Positions 31,748 to 44,063 of a stretch of DNA of 64,000 nt are shown one piece after another. A model generated the notes under the pieces. That model was given only the letters and a program-made list of their open reading frames with translations. It made no database searches and was not told the DNA's origin. Source of the DNA: Mesostigma viride. Its lineage: Eukaryota; Streptophyta; Mesostigmatophyceae; Mesostigmatales; Mesostigmataceae. Within the stretch, counting starts at the first letter, position 1. Every line of letters begins with the position of its first letter. The DNA lies in assembly GCA_009746045.1 (NCBI GenBank), contig RPFO01000130.1:395808-459807 (forward strand), written 5' to 3'. The position numbers were made by a program, and so were the translations under genes.

Positions 31748-33467
31748 CACGTCGTACGTCAAAACTCAGTCCTAAAAATAGGACTGAGTATGCCAACTTT
31801 GAGATCATGTAGCGGTAAGGGTAGGGGGGTACCCCATATGTTTGATATGCATCAGAGCACTCAATATCATGCTAATGCTTGGGCATATGCCTAAAAAATC
31901 ATATGTTGACCAAATCATGTAAAATTTTACAAGGGTGTCAACCCATGCTCGCGATTTGGCAATTTTCTGTGGAAGGACGAGTTGGGAAAATTCAATAAAA
32001 TCCATATGCATGTTGAAAAAATATAGGCGTGTAAACAATATAGTTCTTGAAACATGGCAAAAAACTGGGCTCAATTTGGCCACAGCCTCTACCTGAAACT
32101 CACCAAAAACCACCAGCCCTAAGAATGGGTTTCGAGGTTGCTAGCAATGTGCAAGCATGTAAGTGCGGTCATACTACACACCACCGTGGCAACCAACCAT
32201 GCCAATCAACTCATTTCCCTTCTAGCATAACAGGAAAACATACTTGCATCATCATATTGCAGTTATATTATACCTTAGTATATGTGTGAGAGCCTATGCA
32301 CGCACGTAGGGAATGGGCATTGATACCTACCTACAAAGGGTTTTATTATGAGACTTAACCACCAACATAATGGGTAGGTTAAGCATATTTCAATTGTTTT
32401 TAACAAGAATAGAGATGGCTAACACTGTTTTGCCTTGCCATGGCATGGCCAACATACTTGCTGGCACATGATGACAGTGGTTTATCACCAAGATTCTTCA
32501 CTCACCCGTATAAGCTTGAAAGCACGCTGGATGCAGCCCATGGCCATACAATCACGCAGTATGAACGTAGCAAAAGAATAACTAACATCTATGAAGGTAT
32601 TTAAACCCATACAGCGCCTAAAAAACTGCAAAAGTACACTAGGGTAAGGCAAATGCCTGGTAACATCATAAAAAATGGGGGGTTTAGAGAGGGGCAGGCA
32701 ACGGTCAAGAAAGCGCATCAAGATTCGAAACTGACAGCGCCTTGCAAGCTCAAACTCATGTAAGAACATAACAAAACGATGAGGTGACGATATTTCAGCT
32801 TTACCGTGCACGGATGGCGTTATCTTGGCCCAGGCGGTGCCCGCAAAAGTGACACTTGCGGCACACAAACCATGACATGACAGAGTGGTCGAAATCATCA
32901 AATCTTTACTGCCACTGACTTAATTCTACACACATGCATGATAATAAGTAGAAAGAAGCATATAAACCCTTGGAACTGCACCGTAAAGTAAATTTAGTCA
33001 TCAATTCCGTCAACCTGCCTGGTCGCAGTTTTTTCCAGCAAGAGCAGTGCCGACACCTGGTAAATCGCATCCCCGGGAGCTAAAAATTGGTTTGTGTCAT
33101 CTTTAGGACATATAAAATCTATTTCCTGGGTTTTACCAGCTAAATCGTCCGCAAACGTAAACTGCATGCATGGGCGCAAGCCGCCATGGCTAGGTCGTGC
33201 ATTTCCGGAACTCACGTTTCACGTGAAAAAGTACCCTTACCACCTGTACTTTGACCGTACATTTAGCCGCCCAAACAAAATCCAAAAAAATCGCAAAAAT
33301 ATGTCTAAGAAAGGTCATTTCACGTAGTATTTGAATAAATTTTGAGGGAATTTTTTGGACAAACATTCCGACTTGGGCGAATTTTCTACGAAACCCAAAA
33401 ACTCAGTCCTAAGAATAGGACTGAGTTGAACTCAGTCCTAAGAATAGGTGCAGTGACGAACGACGTG
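31748..33467. mobile_element. 1.72-kb TIR element A (TTAG target duplication)
   Basis: TTAG flanks both ends (31744-31747, 33468-33471). Terminal inversions CACGTCGTACGTCA / TGACGAACGACGTG are followed on each side by hairpin motifs ACTCAGTCCT...AGGACTGAGT. The interior is about 80% alike to element B (45983-47700) by eye. No transposase. Confidence 0.75.
32506..33079 (-). CDS. Candidate spliced Cys-rich gene in element A
   Basis: Three minus-strand segments with coding character. First, 33079-32970 reads GMRFTRCRHCSCWKKLRPGR then LTELMTKFTLRCSS. Second, 32903-32805 reads FDDFDHSVMSWFVCRKCHFC then GHRLGQDNAIRA, ended by a GTAAAG donor. Third, 32617-32506 reads RRCMGLNTFIDVSYSFATFI then LRDCMAMGCIQRAFKLIR, ended by GTGAGT and preceded by a T-rich acceptor ending TTTTTTAG with matching phase. 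The corresponding segments of element B are conserved as protein (RCRHCSCWKKLR, DHSVTSWS, GLNTFIDVSY) despite indels and stops there. The CxxC/CxxCxH clusters suggest zinc binding. No family recognised, and the ends of the gene are not found. Confidence 0.4.
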
Positions 33468-33594
33468 TTAGGGGGCTTTTGGGCCCACGTACCTCACCAG
33501 CACCTTACTAGGTACACAATACAGAGTACCTCCCCAAACACAGGATGAAGCGGGGAACCTGTCGGACCTAATTAATCGCCTCGCGAGGTAGATA

Positions 33595-36500
33595 TGTCGC
33601 GTCCGTGATCTATCACGTCCGCAATTCAGATTTTAGCGTAATTCTGACGTCCGCAGCCTTGTGCGGGTTGCTATACCGCGGCCCGGTACTGACGCCGCGG
33701 ATCTCAATTGTACTCACGCGCCAAGTCCGCTGAATTTGCTGACGGAACTTTTGGGCGGACCTGAATTTCACTGACATTCGTCACAAGGGCAGTTTGCCGA
33801 ATGCTGGTACGCAGCAAGCCGGCGAGGCACTGAGCAGATGTGCAATTTCAGGATTTCAACGTGGGACACCAGACACAAATGCAAGGAAGCCCCAGGCGGT
33901 GCCTGGCATAGCCGACAGATTTGCCCTTGTATATTTGTGTTCGCTTGACAGATAAAGCTTGAAGTTTAGCTTGTTAATTAGACAAGGAAATTAGACAATG
34001 TTATGATTGGCTGATGTCTAAAGTGGCGCTAGTGGCGCCAGCCGCCAGGCTTGCTTGAGCTTTGAGCAGTATAGAAGGACAAGATCGGGGGCTCCGCCCC
34101 CGAACCCCCGCTACTTGGCAGATTCTGTGCCTCAACGGCTTTTTGTGCCTCAACGGCGAGTACCAGCACAGCCGTACACTCCCGCTTACACAGCCCGCCC
34201 ACTAGCAAGACAGCCGAACCTGTACGGCCGGCCACAGCCTGTGATTCCATGGATTACGCCACGATTCCATGCAAACTCATGGTGCCGGACGGGTTGCTGG
34301 CCTATTTTGGGAAGCCGGTGGCTGAACCGAACCGCAACTAAACCTGGTATGTCAGCACGTCAGGTCCGTCCGTCAGATTCCTCACTTTTTGCCAGCAACC
34401 GCCAAATACCACTTGAATCGGTCCTCTCCTCGCCGTTTTCCTCGCCAATTTCCCTCGTCCGGCCCAAACGCCTAGGCCAATTTCAAGCTGAACTTGGCAC
34501 GCATCGTCGTCGATAGCTACGGAGCTTAGAAACTCGGAGTTCTGGACCGTTACGCGCAGGTAACGGCCGTTTTAGTCTGTTTTACTGACTACTACTGTCG
34601 TCACGGGGTATTTGTTTGAGTTCCCGTCTTAGAAGAGTTTGGGTGCCGGACGCTACGCGGTGACAGGCCGCTAGAAAGCCTACGGACGCGATCTGCTGAA
34701 AGATTTTGTGGAAACAAATTGTGCGTTCGGATTTTTGCGCTACTCGTGTACGGACAACGTTTGCCGGAAGAGTTTGCGGAACAATTGGGCCGACCTAAAA
34801 GTAGTATATAAGGGCAAAACAAGATCGGGGGCTCCGCCCCCGAACCCCCGCTACTTGGCAGATTCTGTGCCTCAACGGCTTTTTGTGCCTCAACGGCGAG
34901 TACCAGCACAGCCGTACACTCCCGCTTACACAGCCCGCCCACTAGCAAGACAGCCGAACCTGTACGGCCGGCCACAGCCTGTGATTCCATGGATTACGCC
35001 ACGATTCCATGCAAACTCATGGTGCCGGACGGGTTGCTGGCCTATTTTGGGAAGCCGGTGGCTGAACCGAACCGCAACTAAACCTGGTATGTCAGCACGT
35101 CAGGTCCGTCCGTCAGATTCCTCACTTTTTGCCAGCAACCGCCAAATACCACTTGAATCGGTCCTCTCCTCGCCGTTTTCCTCGCCAATTTCCCTCGTCC
35201 GGCCCAAACGCCTAGGCCAATTTCAAGCTGAACTTGGCACGCATCGTCGTCGATAGCTACGGAGCTTAGAAACTCGGAGTTCTGGACCGTTACGCGCAGG
35301 TAACGGCCGTTTTAGTCTGTTTTACTGACTACTACTGTCGTCACGGGGTATTTGTTTGAGTTCCCGTCTTAGAAGAGTTTGGGTGCCGGACGCTACGCGG
35401 TGACAGGCCGCTAGAAAGCCTACGGACGCGATCTGCTGAAAGATTTTGTGGAAACAAATTGTGCGTTCGGATTTTTGCGCTACTCGTGTACGGACAACGT
35501 TTGCCGGAAGAGTTTGCGGAACAATTGGGCCGACCTAAAAGTAGTATATAAGGGCAACAAGATCGGGGGCTCCGCCCCCGAACCCCCGCTACTTGGCAGA
35601 TTCTGTGCCTCAACGGCTTTTTGTGCCTCAACGGCGAGTACCAGCACAGCCGTACACTCCCGCTCACACAGCCCGCCCACTAGCAAGACAGCCGAACCTG
35701 TACGGCAGGCCACATCCTGTGATTCCATGGATTACGCCACGATTCCATGCAAATTCATGGTGCCGGACGGTTTGCTGGCCTATTTTGGGAAGCCGGTGGC
35801 TGAACCGAACCGCAACTAAACCTGGTATGTCAGCACGTCAGGTCCGTCCGTCAGCTTTCTCGCTTGAAGGTGGGTCCTCTACACAAAAGGAGGGTCCTCT
35901 ATCATATGGCCCCGTTTGTTAGTAAGATGGTGGGGTGGGTCCTCTACAAGAAAGGAAGGTCCTCTATCATATAGCCCCGTTTGTTAGTAAGATGGTGGGG
36001 TGGGTCCTCTTGACGTCTGAACTCGTTTTGTTCACTGAGCAAATGTTCGCTGTGTCAGGTCCGTCCGTCAGATTTCTCACTTTTTGCTAGCAACCGCCGA
36101 ATACCCCTTGAATCTGTCCTCTCCTCGCCGTTTTCCTTGCCAACTTCCCTCGTCCGTTCCAAACGCCTAGGCCAATTTCAAGCTCAACTCGAAACGCAAG
36201 GCTTAGGCGCTTAGCTACTCGGAAAAATTAACCGTTACGACGCGGTTACGGCCGTTTGCACTCGAAACGCTTTTACTGATTGTCGGTTGGCACGCATTTG
36301 TTTGGCTACTCGTCTTAGAAGAGTTTGGGCGCCGGACGCTACGCGGTGACAGGCATCGTCGTCGATAGCTACGGAGCTTAGAAACTCGGAGTTCTGGACC
36401 GTTACGCGCAGGTAACGGCCGTTTTAGTCTGTTTTACTGACTACTACTGTCGTCACGGGGTATTTGTTTGAGTTCCCGTCTTAGAAGAGTTTGGGTGCCG

Positions 36501-39500
36501 GACGCTACGCGGTGACAGGCCGCTAGAAAGCCTACGGACGCGATCTGCTGAAAGATTTTGTGGAAACAAATTGTGCGTTCGGATTTTTGCGCTACTAGGG
36601 TACGGACAACGTTTGCCGGAAGAGTTTGCGGAACAATTGGCGGACCATAATCGTAGTATAAAGGGCAACAAGATCGGGGGCTCCGCCCCCGAACCCCCGC
36701 TACTTGGCAGATTCTGTGCCTCAACGGCTTTTTGTGCCTCAACGGCGAGTACCAGCACAGCCGTACACTCCCGCTTACACAGCCCGCCCACTAGCAAGAC
36801 AGCCGAACCTGTACGGCCGGCCACAGCCTGTGATTCCATGGATTACGCCACGATTCCATGCAAACTCATGGTGCCGGACGGGTTGCTGGCCTATTTTGGG
36901 AAGCCGGTGGCTGAACCGAACCGCAACTAAACCTGGTATGTCAGCACGTCAGGTCCGTCCGTCAGATTCCTCACTTTTTGCCAGCAACCGCCAAATACCA
37001 CTTGAATCGGTCCTCTCCTCGCCGTTTTCCTCGCCAATTTCCCTCGTCCGGCCCAAACGCCTAGGCCAATTTCAAGCTGAACTTGGCACGCATCGTCGTC
37101 GATAGCTACGGAGCTTAGAAACTCGGAGTTCTGGACCGTTACGCGCAGGTAACGGCCGTTTTAGTCTGTTTTACTGACTACTACTGTCGTCACGGGGTAT
37201 TTGTTTGAGTTCCCGTCTTAGAAGAGTTTGGGTGCCGGACGCTACGCGGTGACAGGCCGCTAGAAAGCCTACGGACGCGATCTGCTGAAAGATTTTGTGG
37301 AAACAAATTGTGCGTTCGGATTTTTGCGCTACTCGTGTACGGACAACGTTTGCCGGAAGAGTTTGCGGAACAATTGGGCCGACCTAAAAGTAGTATATAA
37401 GGGCAACAAGATCGGGGGCTCCGCCCCCGAACCCCCGCTACTTGGCAGATTCTGTGCCTCAACGGCTTTTTGTGCCTCAACGGCGAGTACCAGCACAGCC
37501 GTACACTCCCGCTTACACAGCCCGCCCACTAGCAAGACAGCCGAACCTGTACGGCCGGCCACAGCCTGTGATTCCATGGATTACGCCACGATTCCATGCA
37601 AACTCATGGTGCCGGACGGGTTGCTGGCCTATTTTGGGAAGCCGGTGGCTGAACCGAACCGCAACTAAACCTGGTATGTCAGCACGTCAGGTCCGTCCGT
37701 CAGATTCCTCACTTTTTGCCAGCAACCGCCAAATACCACTTGAATCGGTCCTCTCCTCGCCGTTTTCCTCGCCAATTTCCCTCGTCCGGCCCAAACGCCT
37801 AGGCCAATTTCAAGCTGAACTTGGCACGCATCGTCGTCGATAGCTACGGAGCTTAGAAACTCGGAGTTCTGGACCGTTACGCGCAGGTAACGGCCGTTTT
37901 AGTCTGTTTTACTGACTACTACTGTCGTCACGGGGTATTTGTTTGAGTTCCCGTCTTAGAAGAGTTTGGGTGCCGGACGCTACGCGGTGACAGGCCGCTA
38001 GAAAGCCTACGGACGCGATCTGCTGAAAGATTTTGTGGAAACAAATTGTGCGTTCGGATTTTTGCGCTACTCGTGTACGGACAACGTTTGCCGGAAGAGT
38101 TTGCGGAACAATTGGGCCGACCTAAAAGTAGTATATAAGGGCAACAAGATCGGGGGCTCCGCCCCCGAACCCCCGCTACTTGGCAGATTCTGTGCCTCAA
38201 CGGCTTTTTGTGCCTCAACGGCGAGTACCAGCACAGCCGTACACTCCCGCTTACACAGCCCGCCCACTAGCAAGACAGCCGAACCTGTACGGCCGGCCAC
38301 AGCCTGTGATTCCATGGATTACGCCACGATTCCATGCAAACTCATGGTGCCGGACGGGTTGCTGGCCTATTTTGGGAAGCCGGTGGCTGAACCGAACCGC
38401 AACTAAACCTGGTATGTCAGCACGTCAGGTCCGTCCGTCAGATTCCTCACTTTTTGCCAGCAACCGCCAAATACCACTTGAATCGGTCCTCTCCTCGCCG
38501 TTTTCCTCGCCAATTTCCCTCGTCCGGCCCAAACGCCTAGGCCAATTTCAAGCTGAACTTGGCACGCATCGTCGTCGATAGCTACGGAGCTTAGAAACTC
38601 GGAGTTCTGGACCGTTACGCGCAGGTAACGGCCGTTTTAGTCTGTTTTACTGACTACTACTGTCGTCACGGGGTATTTGTTTGAGTTCCCGTCTTAGAAG
38701 AGTTTGGGTGCCGGACGCTACGCGGTGACAGGCCGCTAGAAAGCCTACGGACGCGATCTGCTGAAAGATTTTGTGGAAACAAATTGTGCGTTCGGATTTT
38801 TGCGCTACTCGTGTACGGACAACGTTTGCCGGAAGAGTTTGCGGAACAATTGGGCCGACCTAAAAGTAGTATATAAGGGCAACAAGATCGGGGGCTCCGC
38901 CCCCGAACCCCCGCTACTTGGCAGATTCTGTGCCTCAACGGCTTTTTGTGCCTCAACGGCGAGTACCAGCACAGCCGTACACTCCCGCTTACACAGCCCG
39001 CCCACTAGCAAGACAGCCGAACCTGTACGGCCGGCCACAGCCTGTGATTCCATGGATTACGCCACGATTCCATGCAAACTCATGGTGCCGGACGGGTTGC
39101 TGGCCTATTTTGGGAAGCCGGTGGCTGAACCGAACCGCAACTAAACCTGGTATGTCAGCACGTCAGGTCCGTCCGTCAGATTCCTCACTTTTTGCCAGCA
39201 ACCGCCAAATACCACTTGAATCGGTCCTCTCCTCGCCGTTTTCCTCGCCAATTTCCCTCGTCCGGCCCAAACGCCTAGGCCAATTTCAAGCTGAACTTGG
39301 CACGCATCGTCGTCGATAGCTACGGAGCTTAGAAACTCGGAGTTCTGGACCGTTACGCGCAGGTAACGGCCGTTTTAGTCTGTTTTACTGACTACTACTG
39401 TCGTCACGGGGTATTTGTTTGAGTTCCCGTCTTAGAAGAGTTTGGGTGCCGGACGCTACGCGGTGACAGGCCGCTAGAAAGCCTACGGACGCGATCTGCT

Positions 39501-42053
39501 GAAAGATTTTGTGGAAACAAATTGTGCGTTCGGATTTTTGCGCTACTCGTGTACGGACAACGTTTGCCGGAAGAGTTTGCGGAACAATTGGGCCGACCTA
39601 AAAGTAGTATATAAGGGCAACAAGATCGGGGGCTCCGCCCCCGAACCCCCGCTACTTGGCAGATTCTGTGCCTCAACGGCTTTTTGTGCCTCAACGGCGA
39701 GTACCAGCACAGCCGTACACTCCCGCTTACACAGCCCGCCCACTAGCAAGACAGCCGAACCTGTACGGCCGGCCACAGCCTGTGATTCCATGGATTACGC
39801 CACGATTCCATGCAAACTCATGGTGCCGGACGGGTTGCTGGCCTATTTTGGGAAGCCGGTGGCTGAACCGAACCGCAACTAAACCTGGTATGTCAGCACG
39901 TCAGGTCCGTCCGTCAGATTCCTCACTTTTTGCCAGCAACCGCCAAATACCACTTGAATCGGTCCTCTCCTCGCCGTTTTCCTCGCCAATTTCCCTCGTC
40001 CGGCCCAAACGCCTAGGCCAATTTCAAGCTGAACTTGGCACGCATCGTCGTCGATAGCTACGGAGCTTAGAAACTCGGAGTTCTGGACCGTTACGCGCAG
40101 GTAACGGCCGTTTTAGTCTGTTTTACTGACTACTACTGTCGTCACGGGGTATTTGTTTGAGTTCCCGTCTTAGAAGAGTTTGGGTGCCGGACGCTACGCG
40201 GTGACAGGCCGCTAGAAAGCCTACGGACGCGATCTGCTGAAAGATTTTGTGGAAACAAATTGTGCGTTCGGATTTTTGCGCTACTCGTGTACGGACAACG
40301 TTTGCCGGAAGAGTTTGCGGAACAATTGGGCCGACCTAAAAGTAGTATATAAGGGCAACAAGATCGGGGGCTCCGCCCCCGAACCCCCGCTACTTGGCAG
40401 ATTCTGTGCCTCAACGGCTTTTTGTGCCTCAACGGCGAGTACCAGCACAGCCGTACACTCCCGCTTACACAGCCCGCCCACTAGCAAGACAGCCGAACCT
40501 GTACGGCCGGCCACAGCCTGTGATTCCATGGATTACGCCACGATTCCATGCAAACTCATGGTGCCGGACGGGTTGCTGGCCTATTTTGGGAAGCCGGTGG
40601 CTGAACCGAACCGCAACTAAACCTGGTATGTCAGCACGTCAGGTCCGTCCGTCAGATTCCTCACTTTTTGCCAGCAACCGCCAAATACCACTTGAATCGG
40701 TCCTCTCCTCGCCGTTTTCCTCGCCAATTTCCCTCGTCCGGCCCAAACGCCTAGGCCAATTTCAAGCTGAACTTGGCACGCATCGTCGTCGATAGCTACG
40801 GAGCTTAGAAACTCGGAGTTCTGGACCGTTACGCGCAGGTAACGGCCGTTTTAGTCTGTTTTACTGACTACTACTGTCGTCACGGGGTATTTGTTTGAGT
40901 TCCCGTCTTAGAAGAGTTTGGGTGCCGGACGCTACGCGGTGACAGGCCGCTAGAAAGCCTACGGACGCGATCTGCTGAAAGATTTTGTGGAAACAAATTG
41001 TGCGTTCGGATTTTTGCGCTACTAGGGTACGGACAACGTTTGCCGGAAGAGTTTGCGGAACAATTGGCGGACCATAATCGTAGTATAAAGGGCAATGAGC
41101 AACGAACCATGGTGGTCGTTGTTCGTCCGTTTCTCTCCCTCACAACTGGTTTGTTGTCTTCATGGGGTGAAATAGTTCGAGCAGCCCGGAGCAGCCCCCG
41201 TGAGTGGTTGCATGCAGTCAGTTGCCATGAGGATGGACTGACGGATATGACAATGTATTGGTTTTGTTAAGAATGTGTGTAAGACTGAGAACGAGACAAG
41301 GGACAGGGCCTTCGGGCACCCTGGTCGTCGTTGGCAAGAATGCCAGTAGGAACTAGGTCGGGAACACACGCGCACTGCCGCCACAAGGGGCCTGCAGTGG
41401 CGTCAACCAAGGGACCTCACAGCTGCTCTTATAACTACAACATTACAACTCGACACTCTTTGTAATTCGTCATGTATCTCATTGGAATTGAAATGTCTTT
41501 TGGTTGCTTTAATGATAAAGCATGGTCTCAAGAATCGGCTGGTTGGGCCGGATTGCCTGTCATGAAGGTGGCGGTGCCATAAAGGACCGCACCTTTCATT
41601 CTCATTTTAAACGGACAAACAACCCATGATGGGACGTTCAGTCCGGCCAGCCTGGATGTTCCTCCTGCTTCACCCAGGGAAGCACAAGGAAGAGGTTATT
41701 GCTTAGCCTTCAAAAGCATCTGAAGAGGTTAGGCTTTTCCCGGTAAAAAGCCATTGAAGCGGTTATTGCTAAGCCTTTAAAAGCATGCATGTTAAGGTTG
41801 TTGCTGATCCTGGAAAAGCATCTTGGAGCAGCTGGATTTTTTTTTTCCTTTTTGCTGCTGCCTGGAATGACGCCCTCTTTGGGCTTCCTTCTTTCGTGTG
41901 AGATGCCTTTCTTTCACTTTTTGCTCTCCCGTTGTTGTGAGCTAAATAGTGGGGGGGAGGTGGCATATCTCACACATGATTACTGCTGATAGTGGATGCA
42001 TTCCAAGTAGCGGTAATGACCAGTCCAGGATGATATGGCACGCAAACGCGACA
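33595..42053 (+). mobile_element. TGTCGCG...CGCGACA element (probable solo LTR) expanded by a 738-bp satellite
   Basis: Starts TGTCGCGTCCGTG and ends GCAAACGCGACA. Its two ends (33595-34079 and 41096-42053) match the neighbouring 1,083-bp copy at 42056-43138, apart from about 330 bp extra near 41626-41955. Between them sits a tandem array of nine units. GATA precedes it (33591-33594) and follows the second copy (43139-43142). TG...CA ends and an internal TATA-like site favour a solo LTR over a TIR transposon. Confidence 0.7.
34083..41095 (+). repeat. 738-bp satellite array, nine units
   Basis: Units start at GATCGGGGGCTCC: 34083, 34823, 35561, 36672, 37410, 38148, 38886, 39624 and 40362. Spacings are 740, 738, 1111, then 738 throughout. 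The last five units look essentially identical. Each ends with a TATA-like AGTATATAAGGGC (AGTATAAAGGGC in units 3 and 9) followed by a GGGGGCTCCGCCCCC hairpin. Long open frames in each unit occur on both strands without codon logic and are not called as genes. Confidence 0.95.
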
Positions 42054-42055
42054 GC

Positions 42056-43138
42056 TGTCGCGTCCGTGATCTATCACGTCCGCAATTCAGATTTTAGCGT
42101 AATTCTGACGTCCGCAGCCTTGTGCGGGTTGCTATACCGCGGCCCGGTACTGACGCCGCGGATCTCAATTGTACTCACGCGCCAAGTCCGCTGAATTTGC
42201 TGACGGAACTTTTGGGCGGACCTGAATTTCACTGACATTCGTCACAAGGGCAGTTTGCCGAATGCTGGTACGCAGCAAGCCGGCGAGGCACTGAGCAGAT
42301 GTGCAATTTCAGGATTTCAACGTGGGACACCAGACACAAATGCAAGGAAGCCCCAGGCGGTGCCTGGCATAGCCGACAGATTTGCCCTTGTATATTTGTG
42401 TTCGCTTGACAGATAAAGCTTGAAGTTTAGCTTGTCGGAAATTAGACAATGTTATGATTGGCTGATGTCTAAAGTGGCGCTAGTGGCGCCAGCCGCCAGG
42501 CTTGAGCTTTGAGCAGTATAGAAGGATGAGCAACGAACCATGGTGGTCGTTGTTCGTCCGTTTCTCTCCCTCACAACTGGTTTGTTGTCTTCATGGGGTG
42601 AAATAGTTCGAGCAGCCCGGAGCAGCCCCCGTGAGTGGTTGCATGCAGTCAGTTGCCATGAGGATGGACTGACGGATATGACAATGTATTGGTTTTGTTA
42701 AGAATGTGTGTAAGACTGAGAACGAGACAAGGGACAGGGCCTTCGGGCACCCTGGTCGTCGTTGGCAAGAATGCCAGTAGGAACTAGGTCGGGAACACAC
42801 GCGCACTGCCGCCACAAGGGGCCTGCAGTGGCGTCAACCAAGGGACCTCACAGCTGCTCTTATAACTACAACATTACAACTCGACACTCTTTGTAATTCG
42901 TCATGTATCTCATTGGAATTGAAATGTCTTTTGGTTGCTTTAATGATAAAGCATGGTCTCAAGAATCGGCTGGTTGTTGGGCCGGATTGCCTGTCATGAA
43001 GGTGGCGGTGCCATAAAGGACCGCACCTTTCATTCTCATTTTAGGTGGCATATCTCACACATGATTACTGCTGATAGTGGATGCATTCCAAGTAGCGGTA
43101 ATGACCAGTCCAGGATGATATGGCACGCAAACGCGACA
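42056..43138 (+). mobile_element. Second TGTCGCG...CGCGACA copy without satellite
   Basis: 1,083 bp, starting TGTCGCGTCCGTG and ending CGCAAACGCGACA. It is separated from the preceding copy by only GC (42054-42055). At 42524/42525 the sequence ...GTATAGAAGGA is directly followed by TGAGCAACGAACC, the ancestral state of the site where the first copy carries the satellite. Probable solo LTR. Confidence 0.75.
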
Positions 43139-43263
43139 GATATTGGACATTCCCGGGATAATAATATCGAATCAGTAATTCGATATTGAATTAGTAATTC
43201 GATGCGGAAGAAAACCCTGGTCAGGGAGCCGCTTAAGATTTCGCCCCAATGCGCAAGGTATTA

Positions 43264-43417
43264 AGTTGTACAAGCTACTGCTTATACTTTTTATGCGCAA
43301 ACCTTTTGGCCAAGGTTAACGTATACTCTTACATCATGCGCAGGATGTAAGAATATATGCGTTCACCTTGGCCAAAAGGTTTGCGCATAAAAAGTATAAG
43401 CAGTAGCTTGTACAACT
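43264..43417. repeat. Perfect 53-bp inverted repeat (hairpin)
   Basis: The left arm 43264-43316 is exactly complementary to the right arm 43365-43417, with a 48-bp loop that itself contains CTTACATC...GATGTAAG. It could be a MITE or a small-RNA-type hairpin. No clear target duplication. Confidence 0.85.
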
Positions 43418-43728
43418 CCTGCCCCGCTTCCGGGCCAAGGGTTGGATGTACGTGGCAACCCCACTCCGCGTGCCGCTGGCCGGCCGTATACTTGTGACAC
43501 ATTCGGGCCGCGTCAGTGTGCCCATCGTTGGCGTGGCCGTGAGATTTGTCACGTTTGCCTCTGGCCTGCCAATGTTGAGCTGCTGCTTGACCTGTTCTTT
43601 TCGACGGCCATGCGAGTCAGCCGGTGTATACCACCGTCAGTTTCTTCGGGCCAGCCAGGCTATGCATGCTGGCTGTTGAGCCGTTCCTCCACTTGTTTGC
43701 CTGTGGCTCTCTCGACTAGAGTTATTGT

Positions 43729-43779
43729 AAATAGTGGCGGAACCTTTTGCCACTCGGGCAATTAGGTCCGTCACTATTT
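43729..43779. repeat. Short inverted-repeat unit AAATAGTG...CACTATTT
   Basis: 51 bp. Its reverse complement resembles the units at 31221-31276 and 31465-31518 (GGCAAAAGGTTCCG, GACGGACC), so this is a dispersed mini-palindrome family. Confidence 0.6.
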
Positions 43780-43856
43780 ATCCGGCGAAACCCCCTCACC
43801 CGTATCTATTCCGCGTTAAGCTCGATCACGTGAACGTGGCGTAACACCTGGGCAGC

Positions 43857-44063
43857 CATGCTGATGAACCACACCACCACCACCACCTCCGCCATCGCCG
43901 CACAGACGCTCGACCTCAGCAAGGAGGCCGAGCTCGACAAGCGTAGCGAAAAAAAATGTCATCGTCAAGCACTTCGACCTGCAGGAAGTTGAGGACTCCG
44001 AGAAGCTTGTTCAGGAGTTTGAGGACAAAATCCTTGCCCCCATAGCCTGGCAGTTAATAAGGG
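43857..44063 (+). pseudogene. Broken coding fragment (captured exon?)
   Basis: ATG-led frame MLMNHTTTTTSAIAAQTLDL then SKEAELDKRSE. Past an A8 run the adjacent frame continues NVIVKHFDLQEVEDSEKLVQ then EFEDKILAPIAWQ. GC-rich third positions and acidic, helical composition contrast with the AT-rich surroundings, so this looks like a gene piece moved here. One indel in the A run would restore the frame. No family recognised. Confidence 0.4.

Noticed and set aside
34083-41095. CRISPR array
   Set aside because: Units are 738 bp and contiguous with no short repeat/unique spacer pattern, and the DNA is eukaryotic.
34055-41143. Repeated 82-182-residue ORFs on both strands of the 738-bp units
   Set aside because: Open in several overlapping frames at once with no domain or codon preference; they follow from the satellite sequence.
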